NCBI RefSeq assembly: GCF_001687325.1
Contig: NZ_LZRD01000014.1
Span: forward strand, 1-64,000
Length of the DNA stretch: 64,000 nucleotides
DNA from: Streptomyces sp. PTY087I2
GTDB taxonomy: Bacteria; Actinomycetota; Actinomycetes; Streptomycetales; Streptomycetaceae
Direction of reading: 5' to 3'
The translations under genes and the position numbers were made by a program. Shown piece after piece: positions 25,332-34,428 of the stretch. Positions within the stretch are counted from its first letter, which is position 1; each line of letters opens with the position of its first letter. The notes beneath the pieces are model-generated. The model saw only the letters and a list, made by a program, of their open reading frames with translations. It was not told where the DNA came from and made no database searches.

Positions 25332-28300
25332 GCCGCCACGCTCCTTTCCACGACGGCCAGCACGGGGAGGCCTCTCTCCTCGGCGAGCGACCTGCGGACC
25401 ATGACGAACAGGAAGGCTCCCTCGGCGGGCCGCCGGCCCTGTTCGTCGTTCCAGCCGGGCAGGGCCGTGCCGTTGACGCCCGCGACCAGCGCGACGTCGA
25501 TCTCCCGGAAATCGAGGTAGGAACCCGCCACGTCGAACGCCTCCAGCAGAGACGCCTCGCCGGCCTCGACCGTGATGTTGAGACCGCGCAGGTCGAAGTA
25601 GTTGGACAGCCGCGCCGCGATGACGTTGGGCATCGCCCCGGGGAAGGAGTCCTCGGTCGGCGCGGCGATCAGACCGGTGGCCCGTTCCTCCAGCCGGGTC
25701 GTGAACTTCTCCGTGCCGGGCTCGCCCGCTCCCGCCACGACATGGCGGATCTCGTCGAGGTAGGCGCGGGACTTGTAGAGCAGGGCGTTGCGGGTGGCCC
25801 CGGTGTGGCCGACCACGACCCCCGTGGTCCGGTGGTGGCTCAGGCACAGCTCCCGTACCGGCTCGTCCAGGGCCTGCATGCAGCGGATCATGGCGAGTTG
25901 GGTGCGGTCGGTGGTACGGGCGGTGGGCGGCGGCATCCGCAGTTCCTTGAACGGCGGTACGGGGTAGGCCATGCCGAACGAGGGCGCGAAGTCCTCGTCG
26001 CGGTCCCCCGTCGCCCAGGCCGCGACCTCCGCGGACGAAGGGCTGCCGGGCAGCTGGGAGGACCAGCCGACCACGACGAGGTCCTCGTCGAGCGGAGCGG
26101 GCAAGGCCGCAGGATGTCCGGTCCGGACCGCGCTGTGGTCCTCGGAGATGATCACGTGGGCGTTGGTGCCGCCGAACCCGAAGCCGGAGACCGCCGCGCG
26201 GCGCGGCCGGCCGCCGTCGGCGGGCCAGGGCACGGGCTTCCGCGGCACGGTGAGACCGGTCGCCCGCTCGGCCAGGGCGTCGGGCAGCCGGGAGAACCGG
26301 TACTGCGCGGGGATCGTGCCGTGGCGCAGTGCCAGCAGGGTGTGGATGACCGAGACCACTCCGGCCGCCCAGCCGCAGTGCCCCACGAGCGATTTGTTGG
26401 AGGTGACCTGCTGGACGCGGTCGCCCGAGTAGCGCTGGGCGAGGCTGGTGAACTCGGCCTCGTCGCCCGCGGGCGTGCCGGTGGCGTGGGCGACTATCCA
26501 GTCGATGTCGTCCGGGCCGAGCCCGCTGCGCTCGAACGCCCGCTCCACGGCCAGTTCCTGGCCCGCGGGGGCCGGTGCGTAGATGGCCTTGCCCCGGCCG
26601 TCGGCCGAGAGGCCGATCGCCGAGACGACGCCCAGGATCCGGTCCCCGTCGGCGCGGGCACGCGAGAGGCGCTTGAGCACGACGAGTCCGGCGCCGTCGG
26701 AGAACAGGGCTCCGTCCGCGTCGGCGTCCAGGGCGCGGACGGCCCCGCCCGTGGAAAGACCGTTCAGCTTGGCGAACAGGATCGAGCCGCTGGGGGCGAG
26801 GGCGAAGGAGCCCCCGCACACCGCCACGTCGCTGCGGCCCGAAAGAAGGTCGCGCACCCCGAGGTCCATCGCGTACAGCGAGGAGGAGCAGGCGGTGTCC
26901 ACCATGTGCAGCCGGGTGCCCTCCGGCAGGATGCCGTCCATCGCGACCTGGCCGACGCGGTGCGGATGCCGCGCCTCCGCGGGCTCGCCGCCCCGGCCGA
27001 ATCTCCGGCGCAGGGCGTCCCCGACCGGGCCGTGCACGGCCTCGTCGCCGTCCTCGGCGAGGGTCTCCAGCGCGTGGCCGAGCACATACGCCTCTTCGAG
27101 GTGCTGGCTGCCGTCGGGGGTGTAGCCGACGCAGAAGGAGAAGCGGTCGCCGTCCGCACGGCGCACGCCTTCGAGCGCCTGGTGGAGGCTGTGGCGCAGC
27201 CAGAGCGCGGTGTGGTCGAGTCCGGCGTCGGCGAGCCCTTCCGCCCGGAGCTTCTCGTGGGGGCGGAAGTCGGTGATGAAGCCGGAGCGGCGTTGGTAGG
27301 TCTTGTCGGGCGCCCGGCGGTCCTCGGCGTGGAAGCGCGAGATGTCCCACCTGTCGCGGGGGGCGTCCACGAAGAGTTCCGCGCCGTCGGTGAGGAGCCG
27401 CCAGAACTCCTCCGGTGAGGAGGCTCCGGGGATGGCCAGCCCCATGCCGACCACGGCGATGGGGTCGTCGTCCGGCGCCTCCGCTGTCCGGGACGTCTGC
27501 GGCGTCTCAGGTGTCGCAGGTGTCTCAGGCGGGAACGGCGCGGTCCGGGGCGCTGGTTGCGGCTTCTGCCGCGGCGCGGGCTCCGTGAAGGACCGCGGCG
27601 CGGGCTCCCGCATCGGCTCCGGCGTCGGGGACATCGCGGAACGCAGCAGCGTCAGGCCGCCGTCCGCCAGGACCGTCTGCCCCGTCACCCACCCCGAGCG
27701 TTCCGAGCTGAGGAACAGGACGACCTCCGCAAGGTCCTCCGGTCGGCCCAAGCGGGACAGCGGGGTCGCCGCCACGGTGTTCGCCCGGACGTCCTCGAAC
27801 TCCGGGAACAGCCGTCCCACCGGGTTGTCGATGAGACCGCACGAGGCCGCGTTGACCCGGATCCGGTCCTGGGCGAGCTCCGCGGCCAGATAGCGCGTCA
27901 GCGACTCCAGCGCCGCCTTCGAGACCCCGGTCGGGAGGTAGTTGGCCGGAGTCGTCGCGGCTCCGAGGGAGGAGACGTTGACGATGGCGCCGCCCCGCCC
28001 GGACGCCGCCAGCAGCGGCCGGGCGTACTGGGCACACCACAGCGGGCCCTTGACGTTGGTCGCGTACGTCCGGTCCAGCAGCTCCTCGGTGATCTCCTCG
28101 AAGGGTACGAAGGAGCCGGCGGCGGCGTTGTTCACCAGGATGTCGAGCCGCCCGTGTTCCTCGGCGATCTCCGCGAACATGCGCTCGACCTGAGCCCGCC
28201 GGGCCACCGACCCGCGGATCAGCCTGACGTCCAGTCCCCGGTCGACGAGCGCGCTCACCTGCTGCTTCGCGGCCTCGTAGGAGTGGAAGCAGTTCAGCAG

Positions 28301-28423
28301 AACGGTCGCGCCGCGCTCCGCGAGCCGTTCGACGACGACCCGGCCGACGCTGCCCGCGCCGCCGGTGACCAGGGCGATGCGTCCGGCGAACTCCGCGTCG
28401 GCGCGGAGGGGGGAATGCGTCAT
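25328..28423 (-). CDS. Fusion of FabL-like enoyl reductase, ketosynthase and CLF-like domain
   Basis: An unusual 1031-residue protein. Residues 10-262 are an SDR with ALVTGGAGSVG, VNNAAAGSF and VSSLGAATTPANYLPTGVSKAAL. The catalytic pair is Tyr162-x6-Lys169, the spacing of enoyl-ACP reductase FabL, not the Tyr-x3-Lys of ketoreductases. A Pro/Thr linker (270-318) follows. Residues 320-750 are a KS with Cys512 in VDTACSSSL, the first His in AHATGTPAGD and GFGGTNAHVI. The remainder (about 770-1020) resembles a chain-length-factor/KS half in which the Cys motif is VEAGEASL. It probably makes and reduces the chain carried by the AT-ACP protein. Coupled by ATGA at both ends. Confidence 0.85.
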   Translation of the reverse strand: MTHSPLRADAEFAGRIALVTGGAGSVGRVVVERLAERGATVLLNCFHSYEAAKQQVSALVDRGLDVRLIRGSVARRAQVERMFAEIAEEHGRLDILVNNAAAGSFVPFEEITEELLDRTYATNVKGPLWCAQYARPLLAASGRGGAIVNVSSLGAATTPANYLPTGVSKAALESLTRYLAAELAQDRIRVNAASCGLIDNPVGRLFPEFEDVRANTVAATPLSRLGRPEDLAEVVLFLSSERSGWVTGQTVLADGGLTLLRSAMSPTPEPMREPAPRSFTEPAPRQKPQPAPRTAPFPPETPATPETPQTSRTAEAPDDDPIAVVGMGLAIPGASSPEEFWRLLTDGAELFVDAPRDRWDISRFHAEDRRAPDKTYQRRSGFITDFRPHEKLRAEGLADAGLDHTALWLRHSLHQALEGVRRADGDRFSFCVGYTPDGSQHLEEAYVLGHALETLAEDGDEAVHGPVGDALRRRFGRGGEPAEARHPHRVGQVAMDGILPEGTRLHMVDTACSSSLYAMDLGVRDLLSGRSDVAVCGGSFALAPSGSILFAKLNGLSTGGAVRALDADADGALFSDGAGLVVLKRLSRARADGDRILGVVSAIGLSADGRGKAIYAPAPAGQELAVERAFERSGLGPDDIDWIVAHATGTPAGDEAEFTSLAQRYSGDRVQQVTSNKSLVGHCGWAAGVVSVIHTLLALRHGTIPAQYRFSRLPDALAERATGLTVPRKPVPWPADGGRPRRAAVSGFGFGGTNAHVIISEDHSAVRTGHPAALPAPLDEDLVVVGWSSQLPGSPSSAEVAAWATGDRDEDFAPSFGMAYPVPPFKELRMPPPTARTTDRTQLAMIRCMQALDEPVRELCLSHHRTTGVVVGHTGATRNALLYKSRAYLDEIRHVVAGAGEPGTEKFTTRLEERATGLIAAPTEDSFPGAMPNVIAARLSNYFDLRGLNITVEAGEASLLEAFDVAGSYLDFREIDVALVAGVNGTALPGWNDEQGRRPAEGAFLFVMVRRSLAEERGLPVLAVVERSVAA

Positions 28424-29805
28424 CGTCCGGCCGCGCTTCCGGTGTCCGCGCCGTCGGTGACACCGGCCGCCACGAAGTCGACGACCTTGCCGAAGGTGTC
28501 GTAGTCGGCGACGCGCAGCCCGGTGGGCGGCAGGCCGAGGCCGAAGCGGTCCCCCAGCCTGCTGAGCAGTTCGGTCTGCTTCACCGAGTCGACCCCGAGG
28601 TCCGCCTCCAGCTGCACGTCGTCCGTGAAGACCTCTTCCGGGTACTCCATCGCCTCCGCGTACAGGGCCCTCACCCGGCCGACGAGTTCGTCGCGGTCGG
28701 GGACGGGCGGGGTGGCGACGGCGGCTGTCTCCGGGACGGCCTCCGGGACGACGGGCGCCGGGGGTGTCACGGGGGACGTGAGAGCTGCGGACTCCGGCCC
28801 CGTCGACACCGGTACGGAGCCGCGGGTCAGCGGAGACCGCAGGGCGTCGGCCGCCGCGGCGAGCCCGGCCTCCTCGTCCCGCCCGGCCAGCGGCGCGACC
28901 ACGTGGACGCCCGGCCGGGCCTCCTCCACCAGAGCGCTGAGCACCCGGCCGGCCCCGGCCTCGACGAACACCCGCGCCCCCGCGGCGTGCAGGGCCGAGA
29001 CCGCCGGTCCGAACTCGACCGGCGTGACCAGATGGAGAGCGAGCAGCCGGGCCAGGTCGTCCCCGTCCCGGTAGAACCTCCCCAGGATCGGCGAGTAGAC
29101 GGGCACATCGAGCGGGCGGGAGGGGAAGGAGGCGAGCCGCTCGGCCAGTACGCCGCGCGCGTTCTCCAGCAGGGGGTGGTGGAAGGGGTGCGGGGAGCGC
29201 AGCCGGGTACGGGCGATGCCGAGCTGGGCGGCGACGGCCTCGGCTGTCGCGATCGGCTCGGCGCGGCCGGAGAGGACGGACTGGGGCCCGTTGTCGACGG
29301 CGAGCACCAGGCCGGGGTCGCCGATCAGGCCGACGATCCGCTCGGCGCGTTCGCGGTCGCAGCCCAGAGCGAGCATGACGCCGCCGCTGTGGTCGTGCTC
29401 GCGCAGGACGGAGATCCGCTCGCAGAGGATCTTCGCGGCGTCGGCCAGGTCCCAGGCACCCGCGCAGGTCAGCGCCGCGAGTTCACCGAGGGAGTGGCCG
29501 AGGTGCACCGACGGGGCCGCCCCCCGCTCGGCGAGCAGCCGGTGGGTGGCGACGGCCGTCGTGAAAACGGCCAGCTGGAGGACGTCCGGGGCGGACTCCA
29601 GCAGGGCGGCGGGGCTGGGCGGCGACGGCTGGAACACGGTCGGGGAGACAGCGCGGCCCACCAGCTCCTTGGCGGCCGCGTCCACCTCCTCGAAGGTGGA
29701 CCGCACCGTCCGGTCCCCGCTCTCCCAGAACTCCTTCAGCGCGCCGGGGCGGTAGGCGCCCTGCCCGGGAAAGAGCGCGACGGTCATATCCAGTTCTCGG
29801 CTCAT
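28420..29805 (-). CDS. Acyltransferase-acyl carrier protein didomain (AT-ACP)
   Basis: A 461-residue protein. Residues 7-330 form a malonyl-transferase-type AT: ALFPGQGAY, GHSLGELAAL with nucleophile Ser105, and the second His in SPHPFHHPLL. A Pro/Val linker is followed by an ACP at about 375-450, with the phosphopantetheine Ser407 in DLGVDSVKQTE. It loads extender units onto its own ACP for the neighbouring ER-KS and KR-DH proteins. Start at ATG 29805, overlapping the transferase gene stop; an in-frame ATG at 29787 is a possible alternative. An AT-ACP carried separately from the KS is rare for PUFA-like systems. Confidence 0.9.
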   Translation of the reverse strand: MSRELDMTVALFPGQGAYRPGALKEFWESGDRTVRSTFEEVDAAAKELVGRAVSPTVFQPSPPSPAALLESAPDVLQLAVFTTAVATHRLLAERGAAPSVHLGHSLGELAALTCAGAWDLADAAKILCERISVLREHDHSGGVMLALGCDRERAERIVGLIGDPGLVLAVDNGPQSVLSGRAEPIATAEAVAAQLGIARTRLRSPHPFHHPLLENARGVLAERLASFPSRPLDVPVYSPILGRFYRDGDDLARLLALHLVTPVEFGPAVSALHAAGARVFVEAGAGRVLSALVEEARPGVHVVAPLAGRDEEAGLAAAADALRSPLTRGSVPVSTGPESAALTSPVTPPAPVVPEAVPETAAVATPPVPDRDELVGRVRALYAEAMEYPEEVFTDDVQLEADLGVDSVKQTELLSRLGDRFGLGLPPTGLRVADYDTFGKVVDFVAAGVTDGADTGSAAGR

Positions 29806-30572
29806 GGGCCATCCCCTCGTCGTGGATCGGTCGGCTTCCCGGAACCGGTCAGCCAGGTCTGCCGCACTGCGGCTCGGTCGTCGCCCTCGACGGCGAGGGC
29901 GACCAGGTGGTCGGGGCCCGGGCGGAAGAGCTCGAATGTCCAGGCGCCGGGTCGTACGGAGTCGCGTACGGTGATCCGCCCGGCTCCTGTCGGCCCTCGC
30001 GGGGCGAAGGAGAATCCGGCGAGACTCCGGTGCAGCCCCGTCCCCTGTGCCTTGAGGTAGGCCTCCTTGAGCACCCAGAGCTCGCCGACCCGGGCGACCA
30101 GTGCGTCCGGGTCCAGTGCGGAGAGTTCCAGGAGTTCCTCGGAGGCGAAGAACCTGCTGATGTGGTGGGCCGACTCGGCGGACACGGAGGTCTGCTCCAC
30201 ATCGATCCCGCACGCCCGCCCCGCGGTGACGGCGCACACCACGAGTCCCCGGGTGTCGGCGAGGCTGAACCGCAGTCCGTCCGTGCCGGGTTCGGGCTCG
30301 GGCCGGCCGTGCGGAGCGATCGTGAAGCGCCACTCCCCGAGCGGGCGGCCGGTACGGGCGCTCAGCGCGAAGCGGCACAGCATCCGTCGGGCCAGAAACC
30401 GCTTCCGGTCCGCCGGCCGCAACAGCCTTGCCATCCGCGTACGTTCGTCCTCGCTCAGGAGGCCCTCGCCGCCGCACTCCGCGGCGAACGCGTCGATGGC
30501 GTGCTCCGGGAGCAGCCAGACGTCGGCGGTGCCGGTGACCGGGTCACCGCCGACGACCGCGGCGGCGCTCAT
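29802..30572 (-). CDS. Sfp-type 4'-phosphopantetheinyl transferase
   Basis: A 256-residue transferase that moves phosphopantetheine from CoA to the Ser of carrier proteins. It has the Mg-binding motif CGIDVEQT (near 130) and the WVLKEAYLKAQGTGL motif (near 175), both intact. Being in the operon, it is likely to activate the ACPs of all three assembly systems in the window: the aryl carrier, the AT-ACP and the PUFA-like tandem ACPs. It overlaps both neighbours by 4 nt. Confidence 0.95.
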   Translation of the reverse strand: MSAAAVVGGDPVTGTADVWLLPEHAIDAFAAECGGEGLLSEDERTRMARLLRPADRKRFLARRMLCRFALSARTGRPLGEWRFTIAPHGRPEPEPGTDGLRFSLADTRGLVVCAVTAGRACGIDVEQTSVSAESAHHISRFFASEELLELSALDPDALVARVGELWVLKEAYLKAQGTGLHRSLAGFSFAPRGPTGAGRITVRDSVRPGAWTFELFRPGPDHLVALAVEGDDRAAVRQTWLTGSGKPTDPRRGDGP

Positions 30573-31855
30573 GACACGGCCGCCCGACCGGACGCTCCCT
30601 CACCGCCGTCCGCCGGAGAAGGAGAGCGGGCGAGGAGAGCGGCGAGCCGGTCCGCGAGGTCCAGGGACTGCCGCCGGTTGAGCCGGGGGTCGCACACGGA
30701 CCGGTAGCCGCCCGGCAGGTCGCCGAAGCCGACCCCGCCGTCGGCGCCGCCGACACACTCGGCCACATCGTCGCCGGTCAGCTCCAGATGGACGCCGCCG
30801 GGGTGCACCCCCAGGCCGTGGGCCACCTCGAAGAAGCCGGCCGCCTCGTCGAGGATGTCGTCGAACCGGCGGGTCTTGCGCCCGCAAGGGGCTCCGAAGG
30901 TGTTTCCGTGCATGGGGTCGGACACCCAGCCGACCGTCATGCCTTCAGCGATCGTCTTGCTGATCAGGTCGGGCAGCACATCGCGGATGCGGTCGGCTCC
31001 CATCCGCACGATCAGGGTGAGCCGCCCGGGGTCGCGGTCGGGGTCCAGCCGGTCGACCAGCCGGATCAGCTCGTCGGTGCCGGCCGTCGGTCCGATCTTG
31101 ACCGCGATCGGGTTGCTGATGCCGGCGAAGTACTCGACGTGCGCACCATCCAGCTGCCGGGTGCGCTCCCCGATCCACAGCAGATGGCCGGAGGACGCGT
31201 ACCGCCCGCCGGCCGGATCGGCCCGGGTCAGAGCCCGCTCGTAGTCGAGAACGAGCCCCTCGTGCGAGGTGAACAGCTCCCGGGGCAGGGTTTCCCGGGA
31301 CGTGCCGTCCTCGCTTGCGATGAGGGCTCTCACCAGGTTGAGCGTGGCGGCCGATGCGTCGCGGACGCGGACGAGTCGGCCGGGATCGGGAGCCCGGTCC
31401 GCGGCGGTGAAGGCGTGGCCGTTGACCGCGTCGCCCCGGTAGACGGGCAGTTCGACGCCGTCGCGGATCTCGGTGGTCGACGAGCGGGGCTTCGCGTACT
31501 GACCCGCCAGCCGTCCGACCGTGACGGCCGGCAGCTCCAGGGCCCGGCCCAGCACGTCGGCCACGCGCCCCAGGGTGGCGACGGTCCGCCGGATCGAACC
31601 GGCGTCCAGCGCGTCGAGGGACTCCGCGCAGTCGCCGCCCTGGACGAGGAACGCCTCTCCCCGGGCGACCGCGGCCAGCCGGCTCTTGAGAAGGGCGCAT
31701 TCGGACGGGAGCACCAGCGGAAGGCTCCGTCCGAGGGCCGCGAGGGAGGACGACAGCGCCGGGCCGTCGTGCCAGTGCGGCTGCTGCCGGGCGGGCGGGG
31801 CCTGCGGGCCGGCCGCGGGCGGCACGGCGGGGGCGCAGGGCAGGGAACCGGTCAC
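30569..31855 (-). CDS. Class II (plant/PhzC-type) DAHP synthase
   Basis: Condenses phosphoenolpyruvate and erythrose-4-phosphate to DAHP, opening the shikimate pathway. A second copy in a secondary-metabolite cluster boosts chorismate. Class II features are QGGDCAESLD near residue 70, RMGADRIRDVLPDLI, GWVSDPMHGNTF, a HPGGVHLELTGDDVAECVGG segment and CDPRLNRRQSLDLA near the end. The start is GTG 31855, overlapping the preceding stop (GTGA), giving 428 residues. Its place with the PhzE-, PhzD- and DhbA-like genes shows that the operon makes an aromatic amine from chorismate. Confidence 0.94.
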   Translation of the reverse strand: MTGSLPCAPAVPPAAGPQAPPARQQPHWHDGPALSSSLAALGRSLPLVLPSECALLKSRLAAVARGEAFLVQGGDCAESLDALDAGSIRRTVATLGRVADVLGRALELPAVTVGRLAGQYAKPRSSTTEIRDGVELPVYRGDAVNGHAFTAADRAPDPGRLVRVRDASAATLNLVRALIASEDGTSRETLPRELFTSHEGLVLDYERALTRADPAGGRYASSGHLLWIGERTRQLDGAHVEYFAGISNPIAVKIGPTAGTDELIRLVDRLDPDRDPGRLTLIVRMGADRIRDVLPDLISKTIAEGMTVGWVSDPMHGNTFGAPCGRKTRRFDDILDEAAGFFEVAHGLGVHPGGVHLELTGDDVAECVGGADGGVGFGDLPGGYRSVCDPRLNRRQSLDLADRLAALLARSPSPADGGEGASGRAAVS

Positions 31856-33735
31856 GCCGTGATCTCCACTCCGTGAGACACCGGCGCGAGCGCGCCGGTG
31901 ACCAGGCCGTCCAGGATGGCCGCGCCGTGACGTGTCATCACCGACTCCGGGTGGAACTGCACCGAGGCGAAGCCGGGGCCGCGCAGGGCGTGCACCTCGC
32001 CGGTGTCCGGGTCGCGGGCGACCTCCACGTCGTGGGCGACCAGCGGGCTGTACAGCCGGTCGGCGGTGGAGTGCGCGGCGAAGCTGTTGTAGTAGGCGAC
32101 CTGCTGCGCGGTGCCGAAGAGGTCGACCGTCCGCCGTGCGCCCTGGTTGGGGAAGTCCAGCGCGCGCAGCGGGAGTCCGAGCAGTTGGCACAGGATCTGA
32201 TGGCTCAGACAGACCGAGACGAACGGCACCCGCAGATTGATCAGGCTGGCGGTGACGGCGCGCAGATAGGCGATCTTGCGGTGGCTCTCCTCCCGGGGGT
32301 CGCCGGGCCCGGGCCCGAGGACCACGAGGTCGTAGCCGATGAAGCGGTGCGGCTCGTCGTACCGGCGGACCGTGACGTCGAAGCCCAGCGACCGCAGCTG
32401 CTGGGCTCCCATCGCGGTGAAGGTGTCCTCGGCGTCGAGGACCAGCAGGCGTCCCCGGCCGGTGCGGCGCCGCGCCGCGGGGGTGGTCCAGAAATCGGAC
32501 AACGGCCGGTTGCGCTCCAGGAGGGCTGCTCTGATCTGCGGATGGTCCTGATGGCCGGCCGGAGGCCGGCGCCGGGGCGCACGGCCGAGGGCGGCGAGCA
32601 GACCGGCCGCCTTGGCCCGGGTCTCGGCGCTTTCCCCCGCGGGGTCGGAGTCCCGTACGAGCGTCGAGCCGACGGCGATCCGCATCAGGCCCCGGGCATC
32701 GACATCCGCCGTGCGGATCATGATGGCGGAGTCCATGCGCCTCTCGCCGTGCGTGTCCCGGCCGATCAGCGCGGCGACGCCCGCGTAGTAGCCCCGGCCG
32801 TGCGGTTCGAACTTGGCGATCACCCGGCAGGCGCTCTCCACCGGGCTGCCGGTGACGGTCGGGGCGAGGAGTGTCTGGTGCAGGATCTCGCGCACGTCGC
32901 GGGTGCTGCGGCCGACGATGCGGTACTCGGTGTGGGCGAGATGACCCATTTCCTTGAGTCCCGGACCGACCACCCGCGCATCGTCGCAGACCCGGCTCAT
33001 CATCTTCAGTTCCTCGTCGAGCACCATGTACAGCTCGTTGGTCTCCTTGCCGTCGGCGAGGAACTCCAGCAGGCCCGCGGTGTCCGGCCCGTCGGCGGGG
33101 TAGCGATAGGTCCCGCTGATCGGGTTCATCACCGCCACACCGCCGTCGAGGCTGACGTGCCGCTCGGGGCTCGCGCCGATGAAGGTCCGCTCGCCGGTGT
33201 GGACGATGAAAGTCCAGTACGCTCCCGGCTCGCCGCGGAGCAGCCGCCCCCAGAACGCCAGCGCGGTCCGCACCGACCAGTGGGGGATCTCGGCGACGAA
33301 GGTGCGCTTGATGACGAAGTTGGCCCCCGATCCGTGGCCGATCTCCTCGGCGAGCACCCGCCGGACCAGATCTCCGTACGCCTCGTCCGACAGGTCGAAG
33401 CCCCCGTTCGCCCCGTCCGGATCCACCGGCCAGGCCAGCACCTGGCCGAGCGCGTCGGCCAACGGCAGCCGCGCCTGGTCCCGGACCGTCATGACCAGCA
33501 GCGGCTCACCGTCGTCGTGGTGGTCGTAACCGCGTTCACCGATCACCCGGTAGGGCAGCAGGACGAGTGTCTCGTGGCGGTCGGCGCCGCCGTTGGCCTC
33601 CGGCAGGCCGGCCGTGGTGGCCACTTCGGAGAAGTCACCGAGCAGCAGTTCGACGGCGTCGGGGTGATCGCTCTCGGGGCGGTGCAGGAGGGCGAACGGG
33701 CGGCCGTCCTCGGCCAGTTCCTCGAGTGTGGTCAC
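31852..33735 (-). CDS. PhzE-like 2-amino-2-deoxyisochorismate synthase (fused synthase-glutaminase)
   Basis: A 627-residue fusion of a chorismate-binding domain (residues 1-420; HVSLDGGVAVMNPISGTYRY, LDEELKMMSRVC, GSPVESACRVI, AVGSTLVRDSDP) and a class-I glutaminase (about 440-627) with nucleophile Cys509 in SVCLSHQI and the His-x-Glu of QFHPES. This layout is that of PhzE, which aminates chorismate to ADIC without forming anthranilate. Together with the PhzD-like and DhbA-like genes that precede it in the operon, the product would be 3-hydroxyanthranilate. An anthranilate synthase activity cannot be excluded from sequence alone. GTG start overlapping the preceding stop. Confidence 0.92.
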   Translation of the reverse strand: MTTLEELAEDGRPFALLHRPESDHPDAVELLLGDFSEVATTAGLPEANGGADRHETLVLLPYRVIGERGYDHHDDGEPLLVMTVRDQARLPLADALGQVLAWPVDPDGANGGFDLSDEAYGDLVRRVLAEEIGHGSGANFVIKRTFVAEIPHWSVRTALAFWGRLLRGEPGAYWTFIVHTGERTFIGASPERHVSLDGGVAVMNPISGTYRYPADGPDTAGLLEFLADGKETNELYMVLDEELKMMSRVCDDARVVGPGLKEMGHLAHTEYRIVGRSTRDVREILHQTLLAPTVTGSPVESACRVIAKFEPHGRGYYAGVAALIGRDTHGERRMDSAIMIRTADVDARGLMRIAVGSTLVRDSDPAGESAETRAKAAGLLAALGRAPRRRPPAGHQDHPQIRAALLERNRPLSDFWTTPAARRRTGRGRLLVLDAEDTFTAMGAQQLRSLGFDVTVRRYDEPHRFIGYDLVVLGPGPGDPREESHRKIAYLRAVTASLINLRVPFVSVCLSHQILCQLLGLPLRALDFPNQGARRTVDLFGTAQQVAYYNSFAAHSTADRLYSPLVAHDVEVARDPDTGEVHALRGPGFASVQFHPESVMTRHGAAILDGLVTGALAPVSHGVEITA

Positions 33736-34400
33736 GATACTCTCCCGGCCGTCGTCGTAGACGCGCTCGTCAGGGCCTCGCACACCGTCGCCGTGGTGAC
33801 GGACACGCCGCAGCGGGCCGACGCGTACTGGAGCGCCAACCGGTGGTAGTCGAGAGTGAAGTCGGCCATCGCGTCGGCGACCAGGAAGGGCTGGATGCCG
33901 TGGGCGAAGGCGTCGCAGGCGGTGAGCAGGATGCCCACGTGGGCATAGACACCACAGATGATCAGCTGGTCGCGTCCCTGCGCGGTGAGGGTGTCCAGCA
34001 GTTCGGTCCGGTGAAAGGCGCTGGCCCGCCACTTGGTGAGGACGGTGTCGTCCTCACCGGGCGCGATGGCGTCCGGGATGCCCCGGTCCCCGGGGGAGGC
34101 GGACATGCCGGGGCCCCAGAAGTCCTGGAGCAGCCCGCGCTGCTCGGGGGTCATGTCGCCGGGCTGGGCGGAGTAGACGACGGGGACGCCGGCCCGCGTG
34201 CAGCTCCCGCGCAGCGCGGCGACGCCTTCGAGGAGCCCGGTACGCGGTTCGGAGCCTTCGGGGAAGGGGGCGAGGAAGTAGTGCTGCATGTCGTGCACCA
34301 GCAGTACGGCCCGGCGGGGGTCGACGGTCCAGGCCGCCTTGTTGGCCGGCAGATCGGCGGCCCGCGGTAGGGGGTAGGGGTCGATCGGCGCAATCGCCAC
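33732..34400 (-). CDS. PhzD-like isochorismatase
   Basis: A 222-residue hydrolase that removes pyruvate from (amino)isochorismate. With ADIC it gives 2,3-dihydro-3-hydroxyanthranilate. Catalytic features are Asp37 in LVHDMQHYF, Lys123 in LTKWRASAF and a Gly (156) in GVYAHVGILLTACDAF, where cysteine hydrolases of the same fold have Cys. This identifies a true isochorismatase. It has a GTG start at 34400 with an AAGAGGA ribosome site, and follows the dehydrogenase gene after 28 nt. No aryl carrier domain is fused, unlike EntB. Confidence 0.94.
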   Translation of the reverse strand: MAIAPIDPYPLPRAADLPANKAAWTVDPRRAVLLVHDMQHYFLAPFPEGSEPRTGLLEGVAALRGSCTRAGVPVVYSAQPGDMTPEQRGLLQDFWGPGMSASPGDRGIPDAIAPGEDDTVLTKWRASAFHRTELLDTLTAQGRDQLIICGVYAHVGILLTACDAFAHGIQPFLVADAMADFTLDYHRLALQYASARCGVSVTTATVCEALTSASTTTAGRVS

Positions 34401-34428
34401 GGAACGTGTCCTCTTCTCACGGGAGCGG

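Noticed and set aside
25328..28423. N-terminal domain of the fusion as a FabG ketoreductase
   Set aside because: The catalytic Tyr-Lys spacing is six residues and the local sequence resembles FabL; ketoreductases have three.
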